From contig JAEZNB010000039.1 of assembly GCA_023441965.1 (NCBI GenBank), positions 1 to 51,808 on the forward strand: a stretch of DNA of 51,808 bases. The letters are read 5' to 3'. The first letter of the stretch is position 1. Every line of letters begins with the position of its first letter. The notes under the pieces are model-generated. The model worked only from the letters and a program-made list of their open reading frames with translations. It was not told the DNA's origin and ran no database searches. The translations under genes and the position numbers were made by a program. Below are positions 44,546 through 51,808 of this stretch, in pieces. The stretch comes from Bacillota bacterium (lineage in GTDB: Bacteria; Bacillota; Clostridia; Lachnospirales; Lachnospiraceae).

Positions 44546-45184
44546 TTATAACATGGTTGATTTATCACTCTTATTCTTTACTTGCTTAAGAATAATCACC
44601 CGGAAAACATTGTTATTCGGCTCACGGAATTTCACTCCGTAAATAAACGCCCGGTATCGATTCATTCTTTCTTTTCTGTTTACTTCACCAACCAGATTGA
44701 TATTCAGTCCCTCGTATTGATACACTACCTGAAGGGTAGATCCTATCTCTATCTCATTTTTCAGGATAACCCCCATCCCCAGTGTACTCATATCCTTCAA
44801 TATGCCATTATACACATTCCTTTGGCCATTCCTCGCCAGGACTGTAATGTCCAGTATTTCCCCGATAAAGACACGATATGCTTCTCTTCTGTTCAGTCTG
44901 GCTACATCCTCCTCGGAAAAAACAAGATAAACATTCTTCTCCATGATGATGGATGTCTCCAGCTTAACATCCTTATAGATAAATACTCCGTCCTTTACCG
45001 TAAAAATGATTTCAACATCTGTCAGTCCACTCGGATCAAGCACTTGGTTCCTGTTTAGGATCGCCGGTATCATCAGACATTGCTCTGACTTCGTAATCAC
45101 CTTCACCACCATGCTGTAGGGCTTATTCTTGAACTTGAATCGAAATATTAACTTGTTATCTGCCTCTATCTCTGTTAATTTCAT
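44546..45184 (-). CDS. PilZ-domain cyclic-di-GMP-binding protein, YcgR-like
   Basis: 212 residues. The N-terminal half (about 1-95) is a YcgR-type beta domain. The C-terminal PilZ domain has both ligand motifs intact: RREAYRV near residue 100 and KDMSTLG near 132. It is likely a flagellar brake or other cyclic-di-GMP effector, and is the second PilZ protein in this window. AGGGGAAG gives the start. Confidence 0.92.
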   Translation of the reverse strand: MKLTEIEADNKLIFRFKFKNKPYSMVVKVITKSEQCLMIPAILNRNQVLDPSGLTDVEIIFTVKDGVFIYKDVKLETSIIMEKNVYLVFSEEDVARLNRREAYRVFIGEILDITVLARNGQRNVYNGILKDMSTLGMGVILKNEIEIGSTLQVVYQYEGLNINLVGEVNRKERMNRYRAFIYGVKFREPNNNVFRVIILKQVKNKSDKSTML

Positions 45185-45289
45185 TTATACTTCCCCTTAA
45201 TATGTCCAAGGATTATCCGGAGTAGCAACCCGTATCCTCTGACTATTTTACTATAAATTAGCAAAATAGGAAAGAAGTATTTTCATATG

Positions 45290-46510
45290 CTATCTTGTAC
45301 CTTTGTACCCGCTTAAGAACCTTTCAAATTTATCCAATGCTACTTTCAGCTCCTCTAATCTCGGCAGATATACGATACGGAAATGGTCAGGCTGCTGCCA
45401 GTTAAAGCCCTTACCATGGACCATAAGGACATGCTGCTCCTTCAGAAAATCCAGCACAAATTTCTCATCATCAAAGATTTTATATCTCTTGGTATCTATT
45501 TTCGGGAAGATATAGAAGGCAGCCTTCGGCTTTACTGCTGATATTCCCGGAATACTGTTCAGCCGCTCAGTAATATACTCCCTTTGTTCGTAGATTCTTC
45601 CGCCTGGCATCAGCAGTTCATCCGAGCTCTGCACACCGCCGAGGGCTGTCTGTATAATCTGCTGGGAGGGAACATTGGAACAGAGGCGCATGGAGGAGAG
45701 CATATTCAGCCCCTCAATATAGCCCTTGGCTCTTGCTTTATTGCCGCTTAAGCACATCCAACCGGCACGGAAGCCTGCAACCCTGTGAGATTTGGACAGT
45801 CCGTTAAAGGTTACTACCATCAGATCCGGGGCAAGGGCCGCAATCGAGATATGCTTATGCTCATCCATAACCAGTCGGTCATAGATCTCATCGGCAAAGA
45901 GAATCAGTTCATGCTCTCTGGCCAGGTCCACAATCTTCTCCAATATTTCCTTCGGATACAGAGCCCCGGTCGGATTATTCGGATTAATCACCACGATTCC
46001 CTTGGTCTTATCCGTGATCTTTCTTCTCATATCCTCTATATCCGGATTCCAGTCCGCCTGCTCATCACAGATATAATGAACAGCCTTACCGCCTGATAAA
46101 GTAGCCGCTGCGGTCCATAAGGGATAATCAGGGGCAGGAATCAAAATCTCATCCCCTTCATTCAACAGGCCCTGCATGGACATCGTAATCAGCTCGCTGG
46201 CTCCGTTTCCGGTATAGATATCCTGAATTCCCACATTGGGAAAACCCTTCAGCTGGCAGTACTGCATAATTGCTTTTCTGGCAGAGAAGATTCCTTTGGA
46301 ATCGGAGTAACCCTCAGAAAGCTTCAGATTCATCATCATATCATGAATGATCTCGGTCGGCGCCTCAAAACCAAAGGGTGCCGGGTTTCCGATGTTCAGC
46401 TTCAATATGCTGATCCCCTGCTCAATCATACGATCCGCTTCCTCCACAACTGGTCCCCTTACATCATAACAGACATTATCCAGCTTCCTCGACTTCTCAT
46501 AGATTTTCAT
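45290..46510 (-). CDS. alaA: Alanine aminotransferase AlaA-like
   Basis: A 406-residue fold-type I PLP aminotransferase. The PLP lysine is in NGLSKSHRVAGFRAGW (about 240), with NPNNPTGALY and FADEIYDR for cofactor binding and the C-terminal FRIVYLP Arg. The N terminus VRGPVVEEADRM matches the AlaA group making alanine from pyruvate and glutamate. An alanine-specific T-box upstream supports this over a general aspartate-type enzyme. AAGGAGGAG supports the start. Confidence 0.93.
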   Translation of the reverse strand: MKIYEKSRKLDNVCYDVRGPVVEEADRMIEQGISILKLNIGNPAPFGFEAPTEIIHDMMMNLKLSEGYSDSKGIFSARKAIMQYCQLKGFPNVGIQDIYTGNGASELITMSMQGLLNEGDEILIPAPDYPLWTAAATLSGGKAVHYICDEQADWNPDIEDMRRKITDKTKGIVVINPNNPTGALYPKEILEKIVDLAREHELILFADEIYDRLVMDEHKHISIAALAPDLMVVTFNGLSKSHRVAGFRAGWMCLSGNKARAKGYIEGLNMLSSMRLCSNVPSQQIIQTALGGVQSSDELLMPGGRIYEQREYITERLNSIPGISAVKPKAAFYIFPKIDTKRYKIFDDEKFVLDFLKEQHVLMVHGKGFNWQQPDHFRIVYLPRLEELKVALDKFERFLSGYKGTR

Positions 46511-46602
46511 GTTACTCTCCTCCTTAAGTTAATTATTGTCATTTCATTAATAAAACAAGTCCATAGAAATCTGCTTTGATACTGCACCTGCCGGGTGCAA
46601 AT

Positions 46603-46904
46603 GAAAAAGCCCTAAGCTAACCAAAGTTAGCTTAGGGCGAATACAATCCGCGTTACCACCTAAATTCAGCCGGAATCGTAATTCCGATCTGCACTCACTC
46701 AGTACCGGTTCAGCAGTTCTTACTGAATCCATACTGTATCTGATATAACGGTCAGAACCCGACGAAGCCTACCGATCTATTCATTCAAAGATGTTCGGTC
46801 CGTAGCTCAGAAGCTGCTTCCATTCACTCTTCACGGGAATTTACACCGGCCATTCCCTCTCTATGCATCGGAATGAATGTACTCCTCTTCCTCATCGCCT
46901 ATTG
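46603..46904 (-). ncRNA. T-box leader, alanine-specific
   Basis: The T-box core GGTGGTAACGCGG lies at 46648-46660 on the minus strand. The terminator (46603-46640) has perfect arms GCCCTAAGCTAAC and GTTAGCTTAGGGC then TTTTT. Stem I carries GAA-GCA-GCUUCUGAG, giving an alanine GCA specifier at 46815-46817. Uncharged tRNA-Ala should allow read-through into alaA. A further hairpin (46583-46599, TGCACC/GGGTGCA) lies between terminator and gene. Confidence 0.92.
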
Positions 46905-46910
46905 AAAGCT

Positions 46911-46939
46911 ATCTTAAGCCCTGCGGATATATTTGTCAA
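46911..46939 (-). promoter_or_regulatory. alaA promoter
   Basis: TTGACA (46934-46939) and TAAGAT (46911-46916) on the minus strand, 17 bp apart, just ahead of the T-box. Confidence 0.7.
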
Positions 46940-47009
46940 GTAAATATTCACTAATCATCGGCATAATTTTCATAACAGACATCTGCCTACACTTATTATG
47001 AAACAGCAA

Positions 47010-49190
47010 TTAGCTGATCCGGAATATGCTGATTGCTCTCCGGAGCTTTCTTGCATCCTCCTCCAGTATGATGGCAGACTCTCTAAGGTTCTCAACAGAA
47101 TCAATCTGACTGGTCAAGGTAGCATTGACTTCCTCTGAGGAGGCAGCTGTCTGTTGCGATACTGCAGTAATATTCCGAATTGCATTCAGGGTATCATCCT
47201 TTGCCGATTCTATGGTCTTTAACCGGAGCAGGATATCATTCAGATGAGCTGCAAGATCATTTACATGACTGCTGATATCCTCAAATACACTGACTGTCTT
47301 GTAGAGGGCTTCTGTCTGGGAGGCGACGATACCCTCAGCCTTCTCGGCCGTAGCCACGGTTTCTCTGTTCTTTAAATCAATGTCCTTAACGGTATTCTGG
47401 ATCCGATTGGCGGCATTCATACTTTGATCCGCCAGCTTCCGGATCTCATCAGCAACCACTGCAAAGCCCTTTCCGGCTTCTCCGGCTCTGGCCGCTTCAA
47501 TCGAGGCGTTCAGGGAGAGCAGATTCGTCTGTGAAGCTATTTCATTGATCAGATTGACAAAGCCCTCAATTTTCTTGGACTGTGCCTCAAACTCCTGGAT
47601 TTTATGAATGACATCCTGAGTAATACCGGAGGTAGCCTTAGACTTTTGGCTAAGCTCCTCAATGATCAACAGACCTTCTGAAGCAATGTTCTTGGTGTTG
47701 TCTGCGATCTGTCCGATCTCATTGGTATTACTATATACCTGGCTGATCTGGTCTGACAGACCGTTCATCTGCGTCAGGCACACCTCTGTATCCTCTACCT
47801 GCTGAATAATACCCAGGCCGATTTCATCAACTGTCCTTGAGATTTCCTTCGTAGCCTCCAGTAAATCACCGGAGGTATGGGATAGGTTCTCTGAAGAACT
47901 GTTGACGGTAGCTCCAACCGCCTGAACCTCTCCAATCAGGGTACGCATATTGGTGATCATGTCGAAGATACCCCTCGATAGTGCCTGGAACTCATCCTTT
48001 CGATTCGTATCCAGTTGAACGTTCAGATCCCCCTTTGCCGCTTTCAGTACTGAGCCATTTATCTTATTGATCGCTTTCGAGATACCGCGGGTAATGATAA
48101 ATACGATAATAATTGCTATAAAGCATGCAGTTATTACGAAGGACAGGTTTAGATTCTTTAAACCCCTGACCTCTGCTAAAATCGTACTCTTCGGAACCAG
48201 AGCACAGACAGCACCACTCATCTCTTTGAATCTGCTGTAGATGAATAAATACTCCTTCCCTTGGTATTCCTCATAGGAGTATCCGTTTAATTCCTCTGCC
48301 TCCAAGGCCTGCTGATAATAAGGTAGGTCTGAGAATAGCCTTATTTCCTCTGTGTTGTTGAGCGTTTCCCTTCCATCTCCGGTGATATATCCCAGAATAC
48401 TGCCTTCTCCCAGGTTATATTCTGTAAACATTTCCTCTACCATATCCTTGGAAACATCCACCAGTATATACCCCTTACCATTATTCATTTTACGAATGAT
48501 GGAGGTCGCATAGCTGTCCGTTTCATAAGGATTCCCGGTTGCTGACAGAAGCTTGTCCAGCTCACTATGATCACCCAGCCATAGATATGGGGTCTTCTTC
48601 TCCTTAAACAGCTTCCCGATATCAGAATCTGTAATCGGCCGATACAGATCCCTGTTGATACTGCCAAAAGTGGACATGTCAAAGCCATTGGAGCCGATCA
48701 GATGTATGTGCGAGATGAATTTGTTCGAGGTCTTGTTCAGGAACAACCTGTCCTGGATATCATCACGGGATTTTTTATTATCGATTGCCTTATCATAATT
48801 CAGCTCAAAAAATTCTCTGAAAAAAGTATCCGCGATGATTTCCATGGAAGATTTCTCTATCATGGACAAACCTAAATTCATGTATCCGCTGATTGCATTA
48901 ATCGTATCCGAGGCGCTCTTTTCATACTTGTGTATGATGGCATCCTCAGCTTTATTATAGGAGACTGCACCATAGACAGACAAGAAAACTATCGGAACCA
49001 GGAGCCCGATAGAAAGTCTTAGTCTGATGCTATGTAATTTGTTCCATAATCCTGACTTCCCGAGTTTAGGTCCGGCAACTGCTCTCCCCTTCAGTTGTTT
49101 TTGCTTCCCTCGCCAAAGACCAGCAAATTTTTGCCTTATGGCCCTCTTCTGTCTCCCCACAGAAGAGCCATGTTTCTGTTTCCTCTTCAT
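47010..49190 (-). CDS. Methyl-accepting chemotaxis protein
   Basis: A 726-residue transmembrane chemoreceptor. A long basic cytoplasmic N-terminal segment (about 1-55) precedes the first helix (57-76). A double-Cache-like extracellular domain follows (77-345), then the second helix (350-370), HAMP (371-425) and the signalling coiled coil with hairpin tip EIASQTNLLSLNASIEAARA near 567. The ligand is unknown. AAGGAGGGG supports the start. The basic 50-residue N-terminal extension is unusual for chemoreceptors. Confidence 0.93.
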   Translation of the reverse strand: MKRKQKHGSSVGRQKRAIRQKFAGLWRGKQKQLKGRAVAGPKLGKSGLWNKLHSIRLRLSIGLLVPIVFLSVYGAVSYNKAEDAIIHKYEKSASDTINAISGYMNLGLSMIEKSSMEIIADTFFREFFELNYDKAIDNKKSRDDIQDRLFLNKTSNKFISHIHLIGSNGFDMSTFGSINRDLYRPITDSDIGKLFKEKKTPYLWLGDHSELDKLLSATGNPYETDSYATSIIRKMNNGKGYILVDVSKDMVEEMFTEYNLGEGSILGYITGDGRETLNNTEEIRLFSDLPYYQQALEAEELNGYSYEEYQGKEYLFIYSRFKEMSGAVCALVPKSTILAEVRGLKNLNLSFVITACFIAIIIVFIITRGISKAINKINGSVLKAAKGDLNVQLDTNRKDEFQALSRGIFDMITNMRTLIGEVQAVGATVNSSSENLSHTSGDLLEATKEISRTVDEIGLGIIQQVEDTEVCLTQMNGLSDQISQVYSNTNEIGQIADNTKNIASEGLLIIEELSQKSKATSGITQDVIHKIQEFEAQSKKIEGFVNLINEIASQTNLLSLNASIEAARAGEAGKGFAVVADEIRKLADQSMNAANRIQNTVKDIDLKNRETVATAEKAEGIVASQTEALYKTVSVFEDISSHVNDLAAHLNDILLRLKTIESAKDDTLNAIRNITAVSQQTAASSEEVNATLTSQIDSVENLRESAIILEEDARKLRRAISIFRIS

Positions 49191-49230
49191 ACTTATACCC
49201 CTCCTTAATTACTACTACTTAGTGTATCAT

Positions 49231-49299
49231 ATTTTCGTACTAAATCAATGTATTTTCGTAATATTCGTCAAATTATCGTATCAGATGTAATTACGATAC
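49231..49299 (-). promoter_or_regulatory. Phased ATTTTCGTA repeats upstream of the chemoreceptor
   Basis: ATTTTCGTA at 49231-49239 and 49252-49260, ATTATCGTA at 49272-49280, and an inverted copy TACGATA near 49292-49298. Spacing is 20-21 bp, two helical turns, so the sites face the same side of DNA. The likely promoter (TTGATT-16-TACACT, about 49223-49250) overlaps the first two. This looks like a cooperative regulator site. Confidence 0.6.
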
Positions 49300-49348
49300 T
49301 TATTTTTCACAAGATAAACATATATTTCAAAAAGAGGTAAAAAGTAGT

Positions 49349-49404
49349 AAAAAAGGGCTCCTTCTACTGCCATTTATCTCTGAATAGCAATAGAAAAAGC
49401 CCTT
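49349..49404 (-). terminator. Intrinsic terminator of the PII-like gene
   Basis: On the minus strand AAGGGCT pairs with AGCCCTT and CTATTGC with GCAGTAG, followed by TTTTTT. Confidence 0.75.
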
Positions 49405-49444
49405 GTAATCCGCATGAGAAGGTCTCCTGACCTTGCCCTATCTC

Positions 49445-50113
49445 CTACCCGGTGATACCATAAGCTTTACTCACGTCCTGAACAAAAATAATGCCATTTC
49501 CCGGTTTTTCCAGCTCAAGCTTCTCATAAATGGTGTTTACGATGGCATCCGTTACATCTTCTTTCGACAGAATCATAACAATCTCCTTTTCCGGCTCAAT
49601 CTCCATATTGAATAAGCGGGTAGTCTCATGGATACCGGCACCTCTGCCGTTCAAAATCGTACCTCCCTTAGAACCGGCTTCGTTTGCCGCACTGATGACA
49701 TCCTCTGCATTCCCTCTGTTTACTATAGTCGTGATAAGCTGATACATCGATTTCTCGACCCCACTTTCTTCTTCGTTTAATTCATCCCGATAGCTTTTTG
49801 AACCTATGATTTTTAAGGTGCCGGTAGCAAACACAATCCCATGGTTTGGCTTTTCCAGCTTAAACTCTCTGCATAACTCCTGCATCGCATGATCAGCCGT
49901 CTTCCGATCCGCTCCTAATAATACGATTTCCTTTCTCTCATCATATAAGGATAAGAAATTCAGAAAGGAATTCCTGACCGTTCCCCTACCAAGGAGGATT
50001 GTTCCACCGCGAATTCCGAGTTCTCTCGCCTTATGCAGAACCTTACTGCCCATACCGTAGTTTATGATGACATAAATCATTTCGAAGTGTGAACTATGCT
50101 CCAGATGATCCAT
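49445..50113 (-). CDS. Tandem PII-like regulatory protein
   Basis: A 222-residue protein made of two GlnB/PII-like halves. First half (about 10-110): IYVIINYGMG, GIRGGTILLGRGT, KLEKPNHGIVF. Second half (about 120-220): YQLITTIVNRGNAEDVI, GSKGGTILNGRGAG, LELEKPGNGIIFV. The long T-loop of GlnB is shortened; the GGT-x-GRG loop and the B-loop-like EKPxxGI sites remain and could bind a nucleotide. It overlaps the DUF1538 gene by 20 bp and is probably its regulator. Confidence 0.85.
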   Translation of the reverse strand: MDHLEHSSHFEMIYVIINYGMGSKVLHKARELGIRGGTILLGRGTVRNSFLNFLSLYDERKEIVLLGADRKTADHAMQELCREFKLEKPNHGIVFATGTLKIIGSKSYRDELNEEESGVEKSMYQLITTIVNRGNAEDVISAANEAGSKGGTILNGRGAGIHETTRLFNMEIEPEKEIVMILSKEDVTDAIVNTIYEKLELEKPGNGIIFVQDVSKAYGITG

Positions 50114-51599
50114 CCTCTTTCAACTCCTTTGTTGTTCTAGACTTTATTTTAAAGATCAGACCCAATATCTGCAGGGTTATGATCGGAAACATGGCAACCA
50201 TCGCAATCATTCCAAAGCCTTCAATCATCAGATCCGCTCCCTCATATGCATAGGCAGCCCCTTGGATAAATGCCAGAATAAAGGTTGCAGTGATCGGACC
50301 TGTGGCTACTCCGCCGGCATCAAAGGCGATACCCACAAAAAGCTTCGGAGTAAAAAACATCAACCCAATACTTATTATATACCCAGGCAACAGATAATGC
50401 CATAGCTGAAGACCCGGTATCAGAATACGGACAATCGATAAAGCAACCGCAAGGCCTACACCAACCGATAGGGATAACAGAACCGCTTTTCTCTTCACAT
50501 AACCACTTGTTACCTCTTCAATCTGGTGTGTCAATACATAAACTGCAGGCTCAGCTAAAATTGTAACAAAGCCTAAGATATATCCAAAGATGATAATGAA
50601 GGCCTTGTTCTCCATCTGAACCAACTGACTGCCGATACTGATTCCCACGTCCATAAAGCCGGCATTCACGCCCAGAAGAAAGATCAGCAAGCCGACAAAA
50701 GCAAAGCCAAAGCCTGTAAACAGCTTTCTTAACTCCCTCTTCTTCATCCGTAGGAGCAGAAACTGCAATAAGAGCAGAATTCCGATCAATGGAGATATCG
50801 CCATAATACTATCCTTCAGCTGATCCGGAAAGATATTAAAAAAAGGTCTGAAGATCGAATCAGCATCAGAGATAGCCACATCAAGTCCTGCGGTAAAACC
50901 CTTGTTGTTCGATATGCTATCCAAAATCATTACTGAAAGAATGGCTCCGGTCGAGGCAATCGCAACCAATCCGAAGCTGTCCTTTTCGGAAGCTTTACTG
51001 TCTTTTTTCAGCTTTGATATACCCGTGGACAGAGACAGGATAAAGGGTACTGCCATGATTCCTGTCGTAGCTCCCGAAGCATCAAAGGAGATTGCCAGGA
51101 ATTCCTTAGAGACAAAGAAGGCCAGTCCAAAAATGATGATGTATAGGCCAAACAGCAGCTTCCATAGGGGAACATTGTAGAAGATTCTTAAGAAACCCAG
51201 GGAAAGCATAATTGCCAGCCCTACGGATACAACAACCAGAATGCTGATTCCGGAAATATCTCCCGAGGTGACCAGATCAACCTGATTTGCCAGGACCATC
51301 AATCCCGGCTCTGCAATGGAAATAAAAAATCCCAGTATCAGACCACCGGTCAGCACGATCCATAGCTTATTGGTCTTGGCCAGAGAGGTTCCTGTGATAT
51401 TACCCAAGGGAGTAACCCCCAGATCTACACCCAGCAGGAAAATCGTCAGCCCGATAATAATAAGCAGGGTACCAATCAGAAACCTGATAATCAAGGTAAC
51501 ATCAATCGGAGAAATGGTAAAATGAAGTATTAAGACCAATATCGTAATCGGAAGAACCGAGAATGATACATCTTTCAATTTTGAGTTAATCACAGACAA
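50094..51599 (-). CDS. DUF1538 membrane protein with internal duplication
   Basis: A 501-residue protein with about 12-14 transmembrane helices in two similar halves. Matching pairs: FLLGVDLGVTPLG and FLLGVNAGFMDVG; ISIAEPGLMVLANQVDLVTSG and TILAEPAVYVLTHQIEEVTSG; FDASGATTGIMAVPFIL and FDAGGVATGPITATFIL. Inverted or parallel repeats of this kind are typical of transporters. No substrate is known to me. The start codon is TTG with GGAAGGGG upstream; a GTG two codons later is possible. Translation is coupled to the PII-like gene. Confidence 0.85.
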   Translation of the reverse strand: MSVINSKLKDVSFSVLPITILVLILHFTISPIDVTLIIRFLIGTLLIIIGLTIFLLGVDLGVTPLGNITGTSLAKTNKLWIVLTGGLILGFFISIAEPGLMVLANQVDLVTSGDISGISILVVVSVGLAIMLSLGFLRIFYNVPLWKLLFGLYIIIFGLAFFVSKEFLAISFDASGATTGIMAVPFILSLSTGISKLKKDSKASEKDSFGLVAIASTGAILSVMILDSISNNKGFTAGLDVAISDADSIFRPFFNIFPDQLKDSIMAISPLIGILLLLQFLLLRMKKRELRKLFTGFGFAFVGLLIFLLGVNAGFMDVGISIGSQLVQMENKAFIIIFGYILGFVTILAEPAVYVLTHQIEEVTSGYVKRKAVLLSLSVGVGLAVALSIVRILIPGLQLWHYLLPGYIISIGLMFFTPKLFVGIAFDAGGVATGPITATFILAFIQGAAYAYEGADLMIEGFGMIAMVAMFPIITLQILGLIFKIKSRTTKELKEDGSSGA

Positions 51600-51659
51600 T
51601 GTAAATCTACCCCTTCCTTCTGATGATGACAGTATCTATTAAAAATACTCTCAAAGATA

Positions 51660-51688
51660 ACCTTAAATGACATTGCAGGTAAAGTCAA
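51660..51688 (-). promoter_or_regulatory. Candidate promoter of the DUF1538-PII operon
   Basis: TTGACT (51683-51688) and TAAGGT (51660-51665) on the minus strand with 17 bp between. The -10 is weak, which may mean activation is needed. Confidence 0.45.
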
Positions 51689-51742
51689 TAAAGATTATAT
51701 GAATATTTCATAAACTGTGAAAGAGTACTTCCCTTCGTATAA

Positions 51743-51808
51743 AAAACGGGACTGTTTCATTATAACTACAGAGCCTCTTACAGCTACATGGCTATAATGA
51801 AACAGTCC
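51743..51808 (-). terminator. Terminator of a gene beyond the right edge
   Basis: A perfect 16-bp stem (GGACTGTTTCATTATA and its complement, 51749-51808) followed on the minus strand by CGTTTTTT. It reaches the last base of the window. Confidence 0.8.

Noticed and set aside
46547..46732. Open frame overlapping the alaA T-box terminator
   Set aside because: It is within the T-box and terminator, with no ribosome site.

Overview
The window looks like chromosomal DNA of an anaerobic Firmicute of class Clostridia, most like a Lachnospiraceae-type genome. This rests on the strong GGAGG ribosome binding sites, two T-box leaders, the cyclic-di-GMP and chemotaxis genes, a DUF4914 protein, AraM and xyloglucan-type glycosidases. 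There is no rRNA, tRNA, CRISPR array, prophage or insertion sequence. Most genes lie on the minus strand in short operons. The organism call is inference from gene content; no marker gene is present.

Left part (1-11058): a partial TetR gene, msrA, an FtsX-type ABC exporter divergent from a TetR regulator with three matching palindromes between them, a HEAT-like protein, a flavoprotein, an ABC-2 exporter with a MerR/GyrI-like regulator, a permuted NlpC/P60-like protein, and a second MerR regulator with a TipAS-like domain. Three promoters here have the stretched 19-bp spacer typical of MerR control.

Tryptophan region (11055-20013): promoter, Trp-specific T-box (UGG specifier), then trpE-trpG-trpD-trpC-trpF-trpB-trpA, followed by a second trpD-like and a second trpC-like gene. 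The extra pair has altered active-site motifs and is one of the two best candidates for undescribed biology.

Middle (20064-34251): a two-gene cyclic-di-GMP operon (PAS-GGDEF-HD-GYP, and PAS-degenerate GGDEF-EAL-PilZ), purE behind a short structured leader with an attenuator-like terminator, a DUF4914 PEPCK-like protein, an MFS exporter, a secreted Ig-like/trypsin-like protease, a decayed radical SAM gene with three lesions, and araM.

Right part (34380-51808): a P-loop kinase with GH3 and GH31 (alpha-xylosidase) enzymes, a YczE-like membrane protein, a NimA-like flavoprotein, a YgjP metalloprotease coupled to a NYN-LOTUS protein, a DUF5658 protein, a HAD phosphatase, ridA, a PilZ protein, alaA behind an Ala-specific T-box, a chemoreceptor with helically phased upstream repeats, and a translationally coupled pair: an internally duplicated DUF1538 membrane protein and a tandem PII-like protein. 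This last pair is the other best candidate for an undescribed system, a transporter with its own dedicated PII-type regulator.
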